Positions 54,763 through 62,808 of a DNA stretch of 64,000 nt are shown in pieces. Source of the DNA: Rhodospirillum sp. UBA1311 (GTDB lineage: Bacteria; Pseudomonadota; Alphaproteobacteria; Rhodospirillales; Rhodospirillaceae); assembly GCA_002307145.1 (NCBI GenBank), contig DBTR01000067.1, positions 34,446 through 98,445 of the forward strand, in the 5' to 3' direction. Each line of letters begins with the position of its first letter. Within the stretch, counting starts at the first letter, position 1. The translations under genes were made by a program, and so were the position numbers. Below the pieces are notes generated by a model. That model was not told the DNA's origin and made no database searches. It was given only the letters and a program-made list of their open reading frames with translations.

Positions 54763-55197
54763 ATGAAACTCCCAAATCTCTTGCGGATGCCCATACTCTT
54801 CGCCTTCGCTCTGTGCATCCCGTTCGTCAGTCTCGCGGCGGAGACCGAAGCGTCGCCAATACTCGGCGATTCCGCCAAAGGACGGGAGCAGTTCGTCCGC
54901 AAATGCGCAACCTGCCACCCGGTCGATCTGGGCGGGCGCTCGAACCTCGGTCCGAACCTTCACGGCGTATTCGGGCGGGTTGTCGGGTCGTATGAAGGAT
55001 TTCGGTACGGCGCGCCGTATCTGGCGGCGGCGCAAGCAGGTGAGGTGTGGACCCCCGAGCGCGCATTCGAATATCTCCTCGACCCTACGGCGATGTTCAA
55101 GGGCGGACGCATGATTCTGCGTGTCAGGGACGAGACGATTCGGGCCGATCTCACCGCCTACCTCCTGAGCATTTCTCCCGAGTATCGGCCGAAGTGA
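54763..55197 (+). CDS. Small mono-heme c-type cytochrome (cytochrome c2-like)
   Basis: A 144-residue exported class I cytochrome. The signal peptide ends near LAA-ETEAS (residue 26). KCATCHPVDLGGRSNLGPNLHGVFGR, given here in two parts by the family, has the CATCH heme site and the NLHGVFGR segment; the distal ligand is the Met in FKGGRMILRV. It should carry electrons between the bc1-type complex and a terminal reductase or oxidase. Confidence 0.9.
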   Translation: MKLPNLLRMPILFAFALCIPFVSLAAETEASPILGDSAKGREQFVRKCATCHPVDLGGRSNLGPNLHGVFGRVVGSYEGFRYGAPYLAAAQAGEVWTPERAFEYLLDPTAMFKGGRMILRVRDETIRADLTAYLLSISPEYRPK

Positions 55198-55748
55198 GCC
55201 TGACGCCGTTCGCGACGGTTCAACTCGTGCCCACGGTCGCGCCGATGCCTGGCGTGTCGGCCGCCTTTGCGCCGCCGCGCCGAAGCGATCGCTCCGGCAT
55301 CGAAGCTCTCTACGCACGCTCGGTGCGGGCCAATCCGGAAGAGTTCATCCAGGAACTCTCCTTTCATGGACCGATCTTCGAGCTGCTGAGCGGATTCGCA
55401 GCTTCCGGCGGGGCCGCCGAAATTCTAAGACTAAATGCCGACGGGCCGGTGATCGGCATGGGCGCCCTGCGCGTTACGGCGCCGGAAGTGGCGGAGCTTT
55501 GCAAGCTCCATCTCGATTCCCCGTTCCATGGCCTGGGATTGGGGCGGCGGCTGACCGAACGGCTGTTGACGCAGGCGAAACAACTGGGTCGACGGCGGGT
55601 TGACCTGCACGTCACCGCCACGCAACGAGCCGCGATTTCGCTGTATCTGCGCCTGGGTTTCACGGTCACGGAGATTCGCCCCTGTCCGGTCGAGGTCGAT
55701 GGCGAGACGGTGGTGTTCGAGACGCTATTCATGTCCCTCTGGATGTAA
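55194..55748 (+). CDS. GNAT-family N-acetyltransferase
   Basis: A 184-residue acetyltransferase-like protein. The CoA-binding motif GLGLGRRLTERLLTQAK and the C-terminal RAAISLYLRLGFTVTE are typical of GNAT. A GTG at 55194 overlaps the cytochrome stop (GTGA) and is preferred; an ATG at 55245 would still leave the domain whole. Last gene of the bc1 operon. The acetyl acceptor is unknown. Confidence 0.85.
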   Translation: MSLTPFATVQLVPTVAPMPGVSAAFAPPRRSDRSGIEALYARSVRANPEEFIQELSFHGPIFELLSGFAASGGAAEILRLNADGPVIGMGALRVTAPEVAELCKLHLDSPFHGLGLGRRLTERLLTQAKQLGRRRVDLHVTATQRAAISLYLRLGFTVTEIRPCPVEVDGETVVFETLFMSLWM

Positions 55749-55904
55749 AAACCAGATTCATCTGCAGTATTTTTTAAAAACATACAGATACTATCGCATA
55801 CGGCCAATTAATGAGAATAACTTTTAAATTCATATCAACTAGAGCTTGAATTGTTGACCAATTGTTATGTTATATGTTAACAGGCGATCTCCTTAGGAGG
55901 CGTC

Positions 55905-56363
55905 ATGAATAAACACATATGCGCGACCTTTCGCGTCCTCTCCATTTCCACGTTTGTTGCCGCTTCGTCTCTCCCGGCGGCATCTTTCGCCGCCAGTCCG
56001 AAGGCCGAGCGCATCGCGGGTTATAAGGCGAGCAAACTCGCCGTCGCTGCGATCAAAGACGCCCTGCAGCGTGGCGACGTTTCGGAGGTGGCCGAACCGG
56101 CCGAAGCCATAGCTACGTTCGCCTCACGCCTGAAATCCCTGTATCCCCGGGAAGTCGGCGACGCATTCGTCTCCCCGTCCATGGAGGCGATTCTGAAGAA
56201 TTTCCCCGACTTTGCGCAGAAGGCTGATGCATTCGCGGCGAGTTCCCGCGACCTAGCCGATCGCGCAGTCGCGGGCTCGCCCAATCCGGTGCAGATGCGC
56301 GACGCCCTTAGCAACGTCCAGGCCAGTTGTCTGGCCTGCCATCGCAGCTATCTGGGGCGATGA
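55905..56363 (+). CDS. Cytochrome c' family protein
   Basis: A 152-residue exported helical protein. Signal peptide to about residue 29 (SFAA), then a four-helix bundle with the heme site [11 protein letters not shown] at the extreme C-terminus, the class II cytochrome layout. Cytochrome c' binds nitric oxide or acts in detoxification or electron transfer. AGGAGG precedes the ATG. The upstream 150 bases are AT-rich and should hold its promoter. The b561 gene overlaps its stop. Confidence 0.88.
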   Translation: MNKHICATFRVLSISTFVAASSLPAASFAASPKAERIAGYKASKLAVAAIKDALQRGDVSEVAEPAEAIATFASRLKSLYPREVGDAFVSPSMEAILKNFPDFAQKADAFAASSRDLADRAVAGSPNPVQMRDALSNVQASCLACHRSYLGR

Positions 56364-57022
56364 TGATGACCGCCCCGCAACGTACGATCCGGGTGTGGGA
56401 TATTCCGACCCGTGTGTTTCATTGGTGCTTGCCGGTGGCGTTGATCGCCCTGTTCGTCAGCGCCGACACCTACGCCATGGAGCTGCACGCCTTGGTGGGA
56501 GAGGCGGTTCTGGCGTTGGTGCTGTTCCGCCTCGTTTGGGGGTTCGTCGGCAGCCAGACTGCGCGATTCCGCGATTTCGTCGTCGGTCCACGCGGGATCG
56601 CCGACTATCTAGCCGGCCGCGCGCCGAAGTCCCTCGGCCACAACCCTGTCGGCGCGTTGATGGTCCTCGCCCTGCTCGGGGCACTGCTTGGTCTCGCCGT
56701 GTCCGGCCTTTTCGCCGACGACGGCATCTTCTATAGCGGCCCGCTCGCCGGGCGGATCGGCAACGCGCAGGCCGTCCGCATTGGCGAACTTCACGCGGCC
56801 GGGGCCTATGTCCTCGCGGCTCTTGCGGGCATTCACGTCTTGGCGACGCTTTGGCATCTCTTACACCGAAAGCGGAACCTGATCACCCCTATGCTGACTG
56901 GCAGGACGCGAACGGAGCTGGACGCCCCCCCGCCAGTGTTCGTCGGCCTCCCCCTTGCCTGTGGGGTTTTTACGGTGGCTGTCGGCGTGGTCACGCTGCT
57001 TTTGCACGGCCTGACGTTTTGA
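56360..57022 (+). CDS. Cytochrome b561-type membrane diheme protein
   Basis: A 220-residue membrane protein with the bacterial cytochrome b561 pattern: [40 protein letters not shown] and [25 protein letters not shown] supply the heme histidines. It probably passes quinol electrons to the periplasmic cytochrome c' or the reverse. The start overlaps the c' stop in an ATGATGATG run. An IS3 remnant starts at its stop codon. Confidence 0.9.
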   Translation: MMMTAPQRTIRVWDIPTRVFHWCLPVALIALFVSADTYAMELHALVGEAVLALVLFRLVWGFVGSQTARFRDFVVGPRGIADYLAGRAPKSLGHNPVGALMVLALLGALLGLAVSGLFADDGIFYSGPLAGRIGNAQAVRIGELHAAGAYVLAALAGIHVLATLWHLLHRKRNLITPMLTGRTRTELDAPPPVFVGLPLACGVFTVAVGVVTLLLHGLTF

Positions 57023-57127
57023 CATCGCCCAACCGACGACGCGGCGAGAGTAGAGGTCGATCACTACGGCCAGATAGGCGAAGTCTTCCAGCGTCCGGAT
57101 GTAGGTAATATCGGTGCTGTGACCCAC
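57020..57127 (-). pseudogene. IS3-family transposase fragment (OrfB integrase core)
   Basis: About 36 codons match the start of the rve catalytic core: [11 protein letters not shown] with the first catalytic Asp, and [17 protein letters not shown]. The rest is missing on both sides, and the fragment touches the b561 stop. It marks the left edge of the acquired segment. Confidence 0.8.
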
Positions 57128-57528
57128 CAGGGCGTCTAGAAAACTAGGGGCTATTCACCAGAAGGGTTTCGTTATACAGCGCTGCTCCGATCCGTTTCCC
57201 CCTAACTATTGACGCACAGAAGGCCGACGCCGACGCTCGGACGGACACCTGCCGGACACGAGCCGGCAGAACACCCAAAACAAAATCGCGTTTCACAACA
57301 CATCGCGTCGCCCAAAACCCGCCCTGGTCAAGACACCAACAGTTGGCGGTAGAAGCGAAAATGCGCCTCTGCTGCCGTGTTGATTCAGTTGGGAACATTT
57401 CGCAAATTCAAGCGATGCGAATTACCTCAGGAGATCGCCGTGAGGTTGAACGGATAATCCCGCGGTGTTAGGATCATTGCTAAAATGGCTTGGACATTTT
57501 CCTGTTCGCCCTAGGGGGGGGGGGGAGT
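57128..57528. other. Junction region between IS remnant and ABC-3C operon
   Basis: 401 bases with no convincing gene. A minus-strand frame at 57144-57398 ends [12 protein letters not shown] but lacks recognisable homology or a ribosome site, so it is probably IS-derived debris. The right end holds the 12-G run and the start region of the defence operon. Confidence 0.6.
57514..57525 (+). repeat. Run of 12 G acting as ribosome-binding region of the ABC-3C operon
   Basis: Twelve consecutive G (57514-57525) followed by AG-TATG put the homopolymer three bases before the start codon at 57529, where the Shine-Dalgarno sequence should be. Runs of this length are prone to slippage, so the tract could vary operon expression. 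Confidence 0.75.
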
Positions 57529-58743
57529 ATGAGCCAAAGATCTCGCATCGAAATAACGAGTGCCGAAGATAAGTCCATCGGATTTGACTATCAGTATTAT
57601 TATTTTTTAAATGAATTACTCAATCTCAGAAAAGGGCAGTCTGTCGGCTTTGAGGTGTTGGATGACGTCCACATTGATCGGGCAGATGGCACTCATTTAC
57701 TTGTCCAGCTTAAGCACACCGTCCAAAAAAACGCCCAAGGCTCCCCGGTAAACCTCACCTCTTTGGACACTGACTTGTGGAAGTCAATTTCGAATTGGTG
57801 CAAAGTTATTACTGATCCGGCAGAAGGGCGGACGACGGTACAATCTCAATTGGCATTCATCGAGGTATCATCATTTTTACTTGCAACCAATAAATCCAAT
57901 AATAGCGCCAACACCTTTCTTTCTTCATTTTCTGAATTCAAAGATGGACGCAAGGGCCATGCCGATCTCTGCGGGGCAATAGCGGCGCTAAAATCGGAAA
58001 GCAAAAATGAGTCCATCCAAGGATGGATAGACGACGCGCTCCGACTTGACTCGGACGTATCAAAAAAGTTTTTTGAGAATTTGTCATTTGCTTTGGGGTG
58101 CGATGAAATAATCGATATCTGTAAAACCTCAATATCCGAGAAGCAGATCGATGCATCAAGAATTGATGACGTATTTAACGCCGTGGACTCACGTGTCCGC
58201 GAAGATCTTTTTTGCACTGTCAAAGCAGGAAGAAAAATTCGAGTGAGTTTTGACGAATTTAACCGAAATTATCGCCGCCATTTCGACAAAGTAAGAAGCG
58301 AGGGGCTTGTCATCAGAGATTTCCGACCCGCCATGCCTGAAAATTTGCTGGACCAAACATTCATAAAGCAATTGCTTGATATTGGTGACATATCGGAAGA
58401 TAAAACTAATTTTATTGCAAAATTCACCACAAGGTGCTTGCAGTTTCGCGACAATTTGGAGCAATGGCTTCAGGACGGAGACATAACTCAGTCCGATATT
58501 GATGATCTAGAACAAGAGGCCGAGGTCCTTTGGGAAAGCCAGTTCCTCGCAGCCTACCCCGATCCGGGTACAATCGCCGATGAGGCTGCGTCCGCGCGGA
58601 TGATTGTGAAGGAGTTGAGGCAAAAAAGACTCCCGCTCGCCTCTGTCGATCTACCCGTTAAGATGAGCAATGGCGGCTTCTACGACCTGTCTGACCGACC
58701 GGTAATTGGCTGGTTGCGCAACTGGGAAGATCGCTACAAATGA
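57529..58743 (+). CDS. ABC-3C system effector component (nuclease-like N-terminus, ABC-3C C-terminal domain)
   Basis: A 404-residue protein, low in GC. GFDYQYYYFLNELL and then E42, D45 and Q60-x-K62 (FEVLDDV, LVQLKHT) resemble the PD-(D/E)xK-like effector of DUF4297/Cap4 type proteins. The C-terminal part (from about 260, RNWEDRYK at the end) fits the C-terminal domain of the first gene in ABC-three-component conflict systems. The ATG at 57529 follows the 12-G run. The middle component starts in an ATGA overlap. Nuclease activity is inferred from the motif. Confidence 0.78.
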   Translation: MSQRSRIEITSAEDKSIGFDYQYYYFLNELLNLRKGQSVGFEVLDDVHIDRADGTHLLVQLKHTVQKNAQGSPVNLTSLDTDLWKSISNWCKVITDPAEGRTTVQSQLAFIEVSSFLLATNKSNNSANTFLSSFSEFKDGRKGHADLCGAIAALKSESKNESIQGWIDDALRLDSDVSKKFFENLSFALGCDEIIDICKTSISEKQIDASRIDDVFNAVDSRVREDLFCTVKAGRKIRVSFDEFNRNYRRHFDKVRSEGLVIRDFRPAMPENLLDQTFIKQLLDIGDISEDKTNFIAKFTTRCLQFRDNLEQWLQDGDITQSDIDDLEQEAEVLWESQFLAAYPDPGTIADEAASARMIVKELRQKRLPLASVDLPVKMSNGGFYDLSDRPVIGWLRNWEDRYK

Positions 58744-59186
58744 AACCGATAAGCTATTATAACAATATCGGAATTGATTCATTCTCCATATCTGCGGTTT
58801 TGACGAAAGCAAAGCTTCTTACACTTCCGCAATTAATGCTGATTTTACCTATTGTTGCGCATCGAGATATGGTCAGTCAGCTCGCACGTCGCAGTTTTCG
58901 CGTTGTCAGCTTCGAGCAGTACTTTATCGAAAACGTCGAATTCTTTTATAATTTCAGAGAGAGATATGTGGCGGCCCTCGCGCCAACGGTTAATGCGCTT
59001 CAGCTTTTGAATGAGATTGGCGTTCTCGAATTCCAGGACGGTGGGGTGATGGTGTGGTGTGACTTGCCGTTTGACGCAGCCATGGGCAAACGTGCCGAGC
59101 GCATACATCGTGCTTCCGCCAACATTGCAGCCCTCATCTCAGGCAATGTGGAAATTTTTTACCTCAATGCGAGGATCGAGTTGTGA
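58740..59186 (+). CDS. ABC-3C system middle component
   Basis: A 148-residue protein encoded between effector and ATPase with overlaps at both ends (ATGA and GTGA). YYNNIGIDSFSISAVLTKAK is typical of the short linking subunit of ABC-three-component systems, thought to join the ATPase to the effector. No catalytic motif is visible. Confidence 0.8.
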   Translation: MKPISYYNNIGIDSFSISAVLTKAKLLTLPQLMLILPIVAHRDMVSQLARRSFRVVSFEQYFIENVEFFYNFRERYVAALAPTVNALQLLNEIGVLEFQDGGVMVWCDLPFDAAMGKRAERIHRASANIAALISGNVEIFYLNARIEL

Positions 59187-61051
59187 AATTCTATATCGAA
59201 AGCCTTCATCTCTGGCTCGTCAATGGTCGCAAGAGGTTGATACATTTCCTTCCTAACAAGGTAAATGTAATTACAGGCGACAGCCATACAGGGAAGACCG
59301 CGATACTAGACATCGTCGACTATTGCCTGTTTGCGAGCAAGCACCGCATCTCAGAAAGTATAATCAACGAAAATGTCCTCTGGTACGGCCTGCGCATTCA
59401 TGTGAACGACAAGACTTATATGCTTGCAAGGCGCGCGCCTAAGGGGCCTGAAACTTCGGATGAGTACCATTTTTCATCCGTTGGAGATGTACCAGACGGT
59501 TTGCCAAATTCAAATATTAAGGAAATAACTTTAAAGAAGTTACTAAGTGCTGATTTCGGTATCGACCAGGATGTAAGAATCCCATTCGGCGGAAGTGTTT
59601 TGAAAGCGGGGTCGCGCATATCTCTCCGCTATTTTTTGTTATTCAACACCATCTCACAGGACATAATAACCCACAGCGAGCAATTTTTCGACAAGCAGGA
59701 GCAGAAGCGTTATCAGGAAGCGTTGCCGCGCATATTTGACATCGCAGTGGGAATAGATACTGTCGAAAACATTCTAAAGCGGGAAAAGCGCGAAGATTTA
59801 GAGAAACGTTTAATGCGCCTGCAGAAGTTGTCGGCCGGAACAGACGAAAACAGACTACTGTTCCATACCCAACTAGCCGAAACCCTTGCCAAGGCAACGG
59901 CATATGGCCTCATCCCCGACGACTCAGGCGTCGATGCCTCGGTCGAGACGTTAAAACGAATGGTGGCTGAACGGGAGAGCGGACCAGACCTCTACGTCTC
60001 GGTTCAGCATGAAAAAGTTTCGTCGGAATTATATCGAGTTTCCCGGAAGATAAGGGGACTACGAAAATTCGTTGGCGAATACACCCGTCACAAAGATACT
60101 TTATCGGAGACAGTCGATAGCTTGAAACCGGTCAATTATCTGCGAGAAAAGTATAACGACGTAATTCGAACGTCGGTATTCGATGAGATTATTGATAATC
60201 TGTCGGACGGATTGCAGAAAATTAAGAGGGATACTTTAAAAAAGACACCACTGGATAGCAACATTTCAGATATTATTAAAGGTCTAGAGGCGCGTCGAAA
60301 AGAACTCCAAGGCGAACTAGAAGCGCTTCCGACTGGGCTTGATGATTTTGAATCTAGCAAGGATAAATTTATTTTCCTCGGTGAAACAAAGGCTAAGCTG
60401 GAAATGTTCGGTGGTTTGCATGAAGGCAAATCTCACGATTACAACGCTGAGATCGCGGTCCTGGAGACGCAGATCGGCGAACTGGAAGTTTTGCCAGCGA
60501 TCGAACGGCAAGAACAGTTTACAAATGTCCTTGATGAAGCAATTCAGGACTACATCGAGCTGACCAAAACTGCGCTCGGTAATTATGGTGAATATCGCTC
60601 CGCTTTTAATTACAAAGAGAAGAAATTACACCTTAGGAAGCCGAAGACGGTGTCAATCGAAAACGTGGGAAGCAGTTCGAACCACATGTTTCTACATTTG
60701 TTCCTCTTCCTCGGGCTGCATGAGTTGGTTATGAGGAATGACGGCATCCATGTCGCTCCATTCCTTATTATAGATCAGTTTTCTCGGCCGTACTGGGGTG
60801 ACGACGATGATCGGGGGGCGAAGTCAGGTCAGGGAAAGGATGTTAATCAGAGCGATGTCTCAAAGGTAAAGTTGGCCCTGAATCTACTCAATGAATTCAT
60901 TGGAATAGCGAATAACCTTGGAAAAGAGTTTCAGATAATATTATTTGAGCACATAGACAAAAAATACTGGGATGGACTCGATAACTTTCATCTTGTCGAA
61001 ACGTTTAGGGATGGAAATGCGTTGATACCCACTGATGATGTAAACGTCTAG
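59183..61051 (+). CDS. DUF3732-family SbcC/Rad50-like ATPase of the ABC-3C system
   Basis: A 622-residue SMC-like ATPase starting at GTG. Walker A is GDSHTGKT at residues 32-39. A long helical region with coiled-coil character covers about 185-460. FLHLFLFLGLHELV and PFLIIDQFSRPYWG near the C-terminus form the signature/Walker B half, the DUF3732 mark. It should sense nucleic acid or nucleoprotein from invaders and license the effector. GC and codon use are far below the flanking genes, a sign of transfer. Confidence 0.85.
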   Translation: MKFYIESLHLWLVNGRKRLIHFLPNKVNVITGDSHTGKTAILDIVDYCLFASKHRISESIINENVLWYGLRIHVNDKTYMLARRAPKGPETSDEYHFSSVGDVPDGLPNSNIKEITLKKLLSADFGIDQDVRIPFGGSVLKAGSRISLRYFLLFNTISQDIITHSEQFFDKQEQKRYQEALPRIFDIAVGIDTVENILKREKREDLEKRLMRLQKLSAGTDENRLLFHTQLAETLAKATAYGLIPDDSGVDASVETLKRMVAERESGPDLYVSVQHEKVSSELYRVSRKIRGLRKFVGEYTRHKDTLSETVDSLKPVNYLREKYNDVIRTSVFDEIIDNLSDGLQKIKRDTLKKTPLDSNISDIIKGLEARRKELQGELEALPTGLDDFESSKDKFIFLGETKAKLEMFGGLHEGKSHDYNAEIAVLETQIGELEVLPAIERQEQFTNVLDEAIQDYIELTKTALGNYGEYRSAFNYKEKKLHLRKPKTVSIENVGSSSNHMFLHLFLFLGLHELVMRNDGIHVAPFLIIDQFSRPYWGDDDDRGAKSGQGKDVNQSDVSKVKLALNLLNEFIGIANNLGKEFQIILFEHIDKKYWDGLDNFHLVETFRDGNALIPTDDVNV

Positions 61052-61384
61052 GTGTCAGCATTTATTAGCGTCAACTCCCCCAGTCACTGATCGGATGGCG
61101 GATGGTGAGCGACAACCGTTTTCGCATATTGCAGAGTATGGTTGATTGAAGGATGGCAGCTATCCGAACCGCAACGCCTTTGACCTGTCGGGCGGGCATA
61201 GGCCTCTTTTTACCTGCCCCACCCCTGATGCCGCTTCTTCGTTCCATACCGCCCCCCCCCTGTAGCAGATCGCCACCGCTTGAGGCTTGAAGACATCGCC
61301 CAGATCTCGTGACCAACATAACCCCTGACGACGGAACAGAGGGGGCACCGGCGATATTACAGACAGATATGCCCACGATATAGA
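61052..61384. other. Gap between ABC-3C operon and small unknown genes
   Basis: 333 bases without a supported gene. It contains a run of nine C at 61252-61260. A minus-strand frame at 61071-61388 has no family similarity or clear ribosome site and is not called. Confidence 0.55.
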
Positions 61385-61741
61385 TCACTCATGTGGCCGA
61401 TGCGCGCGGAGGCCTCTCTTTTCCAGGGCAATGCGGGATGCTCGCCAAATCCGCCGCCGCAACGCTGGATCGCGCACATCGATCACACTGGCAAGCGGCG
61501 AACTTGACCGCAGACGCGTCATCCGTTCGTCCCGCTGGATAATAACCTGCCGCAGGGTGACGGCATCGAGCCGCAACAACCGATCCCATTCATCGTAGCA
61601 GTCCAAATCCGCCCGTTCGCGCTGCCGCGCAAGCGCGCACCGCGCCACATCGAGCAACGACGGGTCCTGACCAATTCGCCGTGCAATGAGGCGATGGAAA
61701 AACAGTTTTACGCGGTTGTTGACGTCCTCGGCGTTCGGCAT
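61385..61741 (-). CDS. Hypothetical protein, 118 residues
   Basis: I do not recognise this protein. It is highly charged and rich in Arg and Leu (LIARRIGQDPSLLDVARCAL, DEWDRLLRLDAVTLRQVII), consistent with a small helical protein. It starts three bases after the stop of the 61745-61960 gene, so the two form a unit. The position beside a Toprim gene suggests cargo of a mobile element. Confidence 0.6.
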   Translation of the reverse strand: MPNAEDVNNRVKLFFHRLIARRIGQDPSLLDVARCALARQRERADLDCYDEWDRLLRLDAVTLRQVIIQRDERMTRLRSSSPLASVIDVRDPALRRRIWRASRIALEKRGLRAHRPHE

Positions 61742-61744
61742 GCC

Positions 61745-61960
61745 TCACCCCTCCGGCATCGCATCCACGGCTTCTTTGACCACGCGGAGAATATCATCGC
61801 AGAAATCGTCGAGGGTCCCATAGCGCCACTCTCCTGAGATAGGAGGTTCCGGCTCCGGCACCACCATGATGACCGTCGGGTTGGTTCGAAGCGGATCGGG
61901 TTCCGGCCTTGCGTAGACGAGGCGCAGATACGGATGCGCAGGGTGATCGGTTTTTCTCAT
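61745..61960 (-). CDS. Hypothetical protein, 71 residues
   Basis: Unrecognised small acidic, proline-rich protein (VVPEPEPPISGEWRYGTLDDFCDD). GC and codon use agree with the next gene, with which it is likely co-transcribed. It is divergent from the 62047 gene across 86 bases. Confidence 0.55.
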   Translation of the reverse strand: MRKTDHPAHPYLRLVYARPEPDPLRTNPTVIMVVPEPEPPISGEWRYGTLDDFCDDILRVVKEAVDAMPEG

Positions 61961-62046
61961 GGCCAGGAACCTCGGTTTTGGCTATCCATAATGGGATAAA
62001 TATTATCCTATTTCAAGCATGCCTGCTCCACGCCAAGGAGACCTGA

Positions 62047-62343
62047 GTGAAAGCCGTTTCCGCCAAACGCAGAGCCGAGATCGACGCCTTCACCGTTGCC
62101 GTCCGCGCGGCCGGTGAACGCGTTGCCCCTCAGGCAAAGGATGCCGAACGCATCCGGCTTCTCGCGCAGGAACTTCAGGCCGGCACTCCCGCCGTCAAAA
62201 AATGGTGGTACGGGCAGAACGCGCCTCGCGGCGCGGCGGCCACGGCGATTCTACGTGAACTGGACTTCATCGGCCAGGGCGTCATCGACGCCAACGAGAT
62301 CTACGACCAATACCTCGTCAACCTCGGCAAACCCAAAAGCTGA
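62047..62343 (+). CDS. Putative small HTH-like protein, 98 residues
   Basis: GTG start at 62047 after AGGAGA. RIRLLAQELQAGTPAVKKWWYGQNAPRG, seen in parts, has the spacing of a Cro/CI-like helix-turn-helix, with a Trp-rich recognition end. A DNA-binding regulator of the element is plausible but not proven. It is transcribed away from the two hypotheticals on the left. Confidence 0.55.
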   Translation: MKAVSAKRRAEIDAFTVAVRAAGERVAPQAKDAERIRLLAQELQAGTPAVKKWWYGQNAPRGAAATAILRELDFIGQGVIDANEIYDQYLVNLGKPKS

Positions 62344-62378
62344 GACCGGCAGGTCTCGCGCGGCAAGGACTGAAGAAC

Positions 62379-62564
62379 ATGCCCGAGCACAAAACCAAGC
62401 CACCCAAGCGGCGGAGCGAACGACAGGTGATCTCAATCGAGGAATTGCCGGAGGCGTTCATCGCGGCGTTGAAAGAACCCTATTACAACGCCGAACAGGC
62501 CGCGCTCGATTACCTGATGGACGAGCCAGATCCGAAACGTCATCCGCTAAACGTCTCGGACTAA
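62379..62564 (+). CDS. Hypothetical protein, 61 residues
   Basis: Unrecognised. It starts basic (HKTKPPKRRSERQ) and then has an acidic helix (IEELPEAFIAAL). It follows the HTH-like gene by 35 bases on the same strand and could be its partner. Confidence 0.5.
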   Translation: MPEHKTKPPKRRSERQVISIEELPEAFIAALKEPYYNAEQAALDYLMDEPDPKRHPLNVSD

Positions 62565-62713
62565 CGATTCGAACGACGATGACGACGGTTTTGTCCTGCC
62601 CGTCGCCCAAAACCCGTTTTTCCGCCTTCAACCCCTTAGCTCGTTCTGCCGCGCCCGCCCCGCCCCCACACTTCACCAATAGCGAATTCCGGCCCCCAGA
62701 TTCAGACCTGGAA

Positions 62714-62771
62714 CAAGGCTCCTCCGGGTAGCCACAGGCCACCCGGAGCCTTGCAGGGGGCAAAGCCCCCT
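62714..62771. repeat. Two adjacent hairpins at the border of the Toprim gene
   Basis: CAAGGCT...CCGGGT pairs with ACCCGG-AGCCTTG (62714-62753, bulge of three bases). AGGGGGC/GCCCCCT with an AAA loop follows at 62755-62771. Such GC-rich stems are common at transfer or gene-end regions of mobilisable elements. They could end the Toprim transcript. Confidence 0.5.
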
Positions 62772-62808
62772 TGAACCCCCACGGCGATAGGGAGGAAAGA
62801 CCGCACGA

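Noticed and set aside
57144..57398. Minus-strand frame of 84 codons as a gene
   Set aside because: No ribosome site, no homology recognised and located beside a broken IS; treated as debris.
61071..61388. Minus-strand frame of 105 codons as a gene
   Set aside because: It runs through a C9 tract and has no family signal; the start region overlaps the next real gene end.
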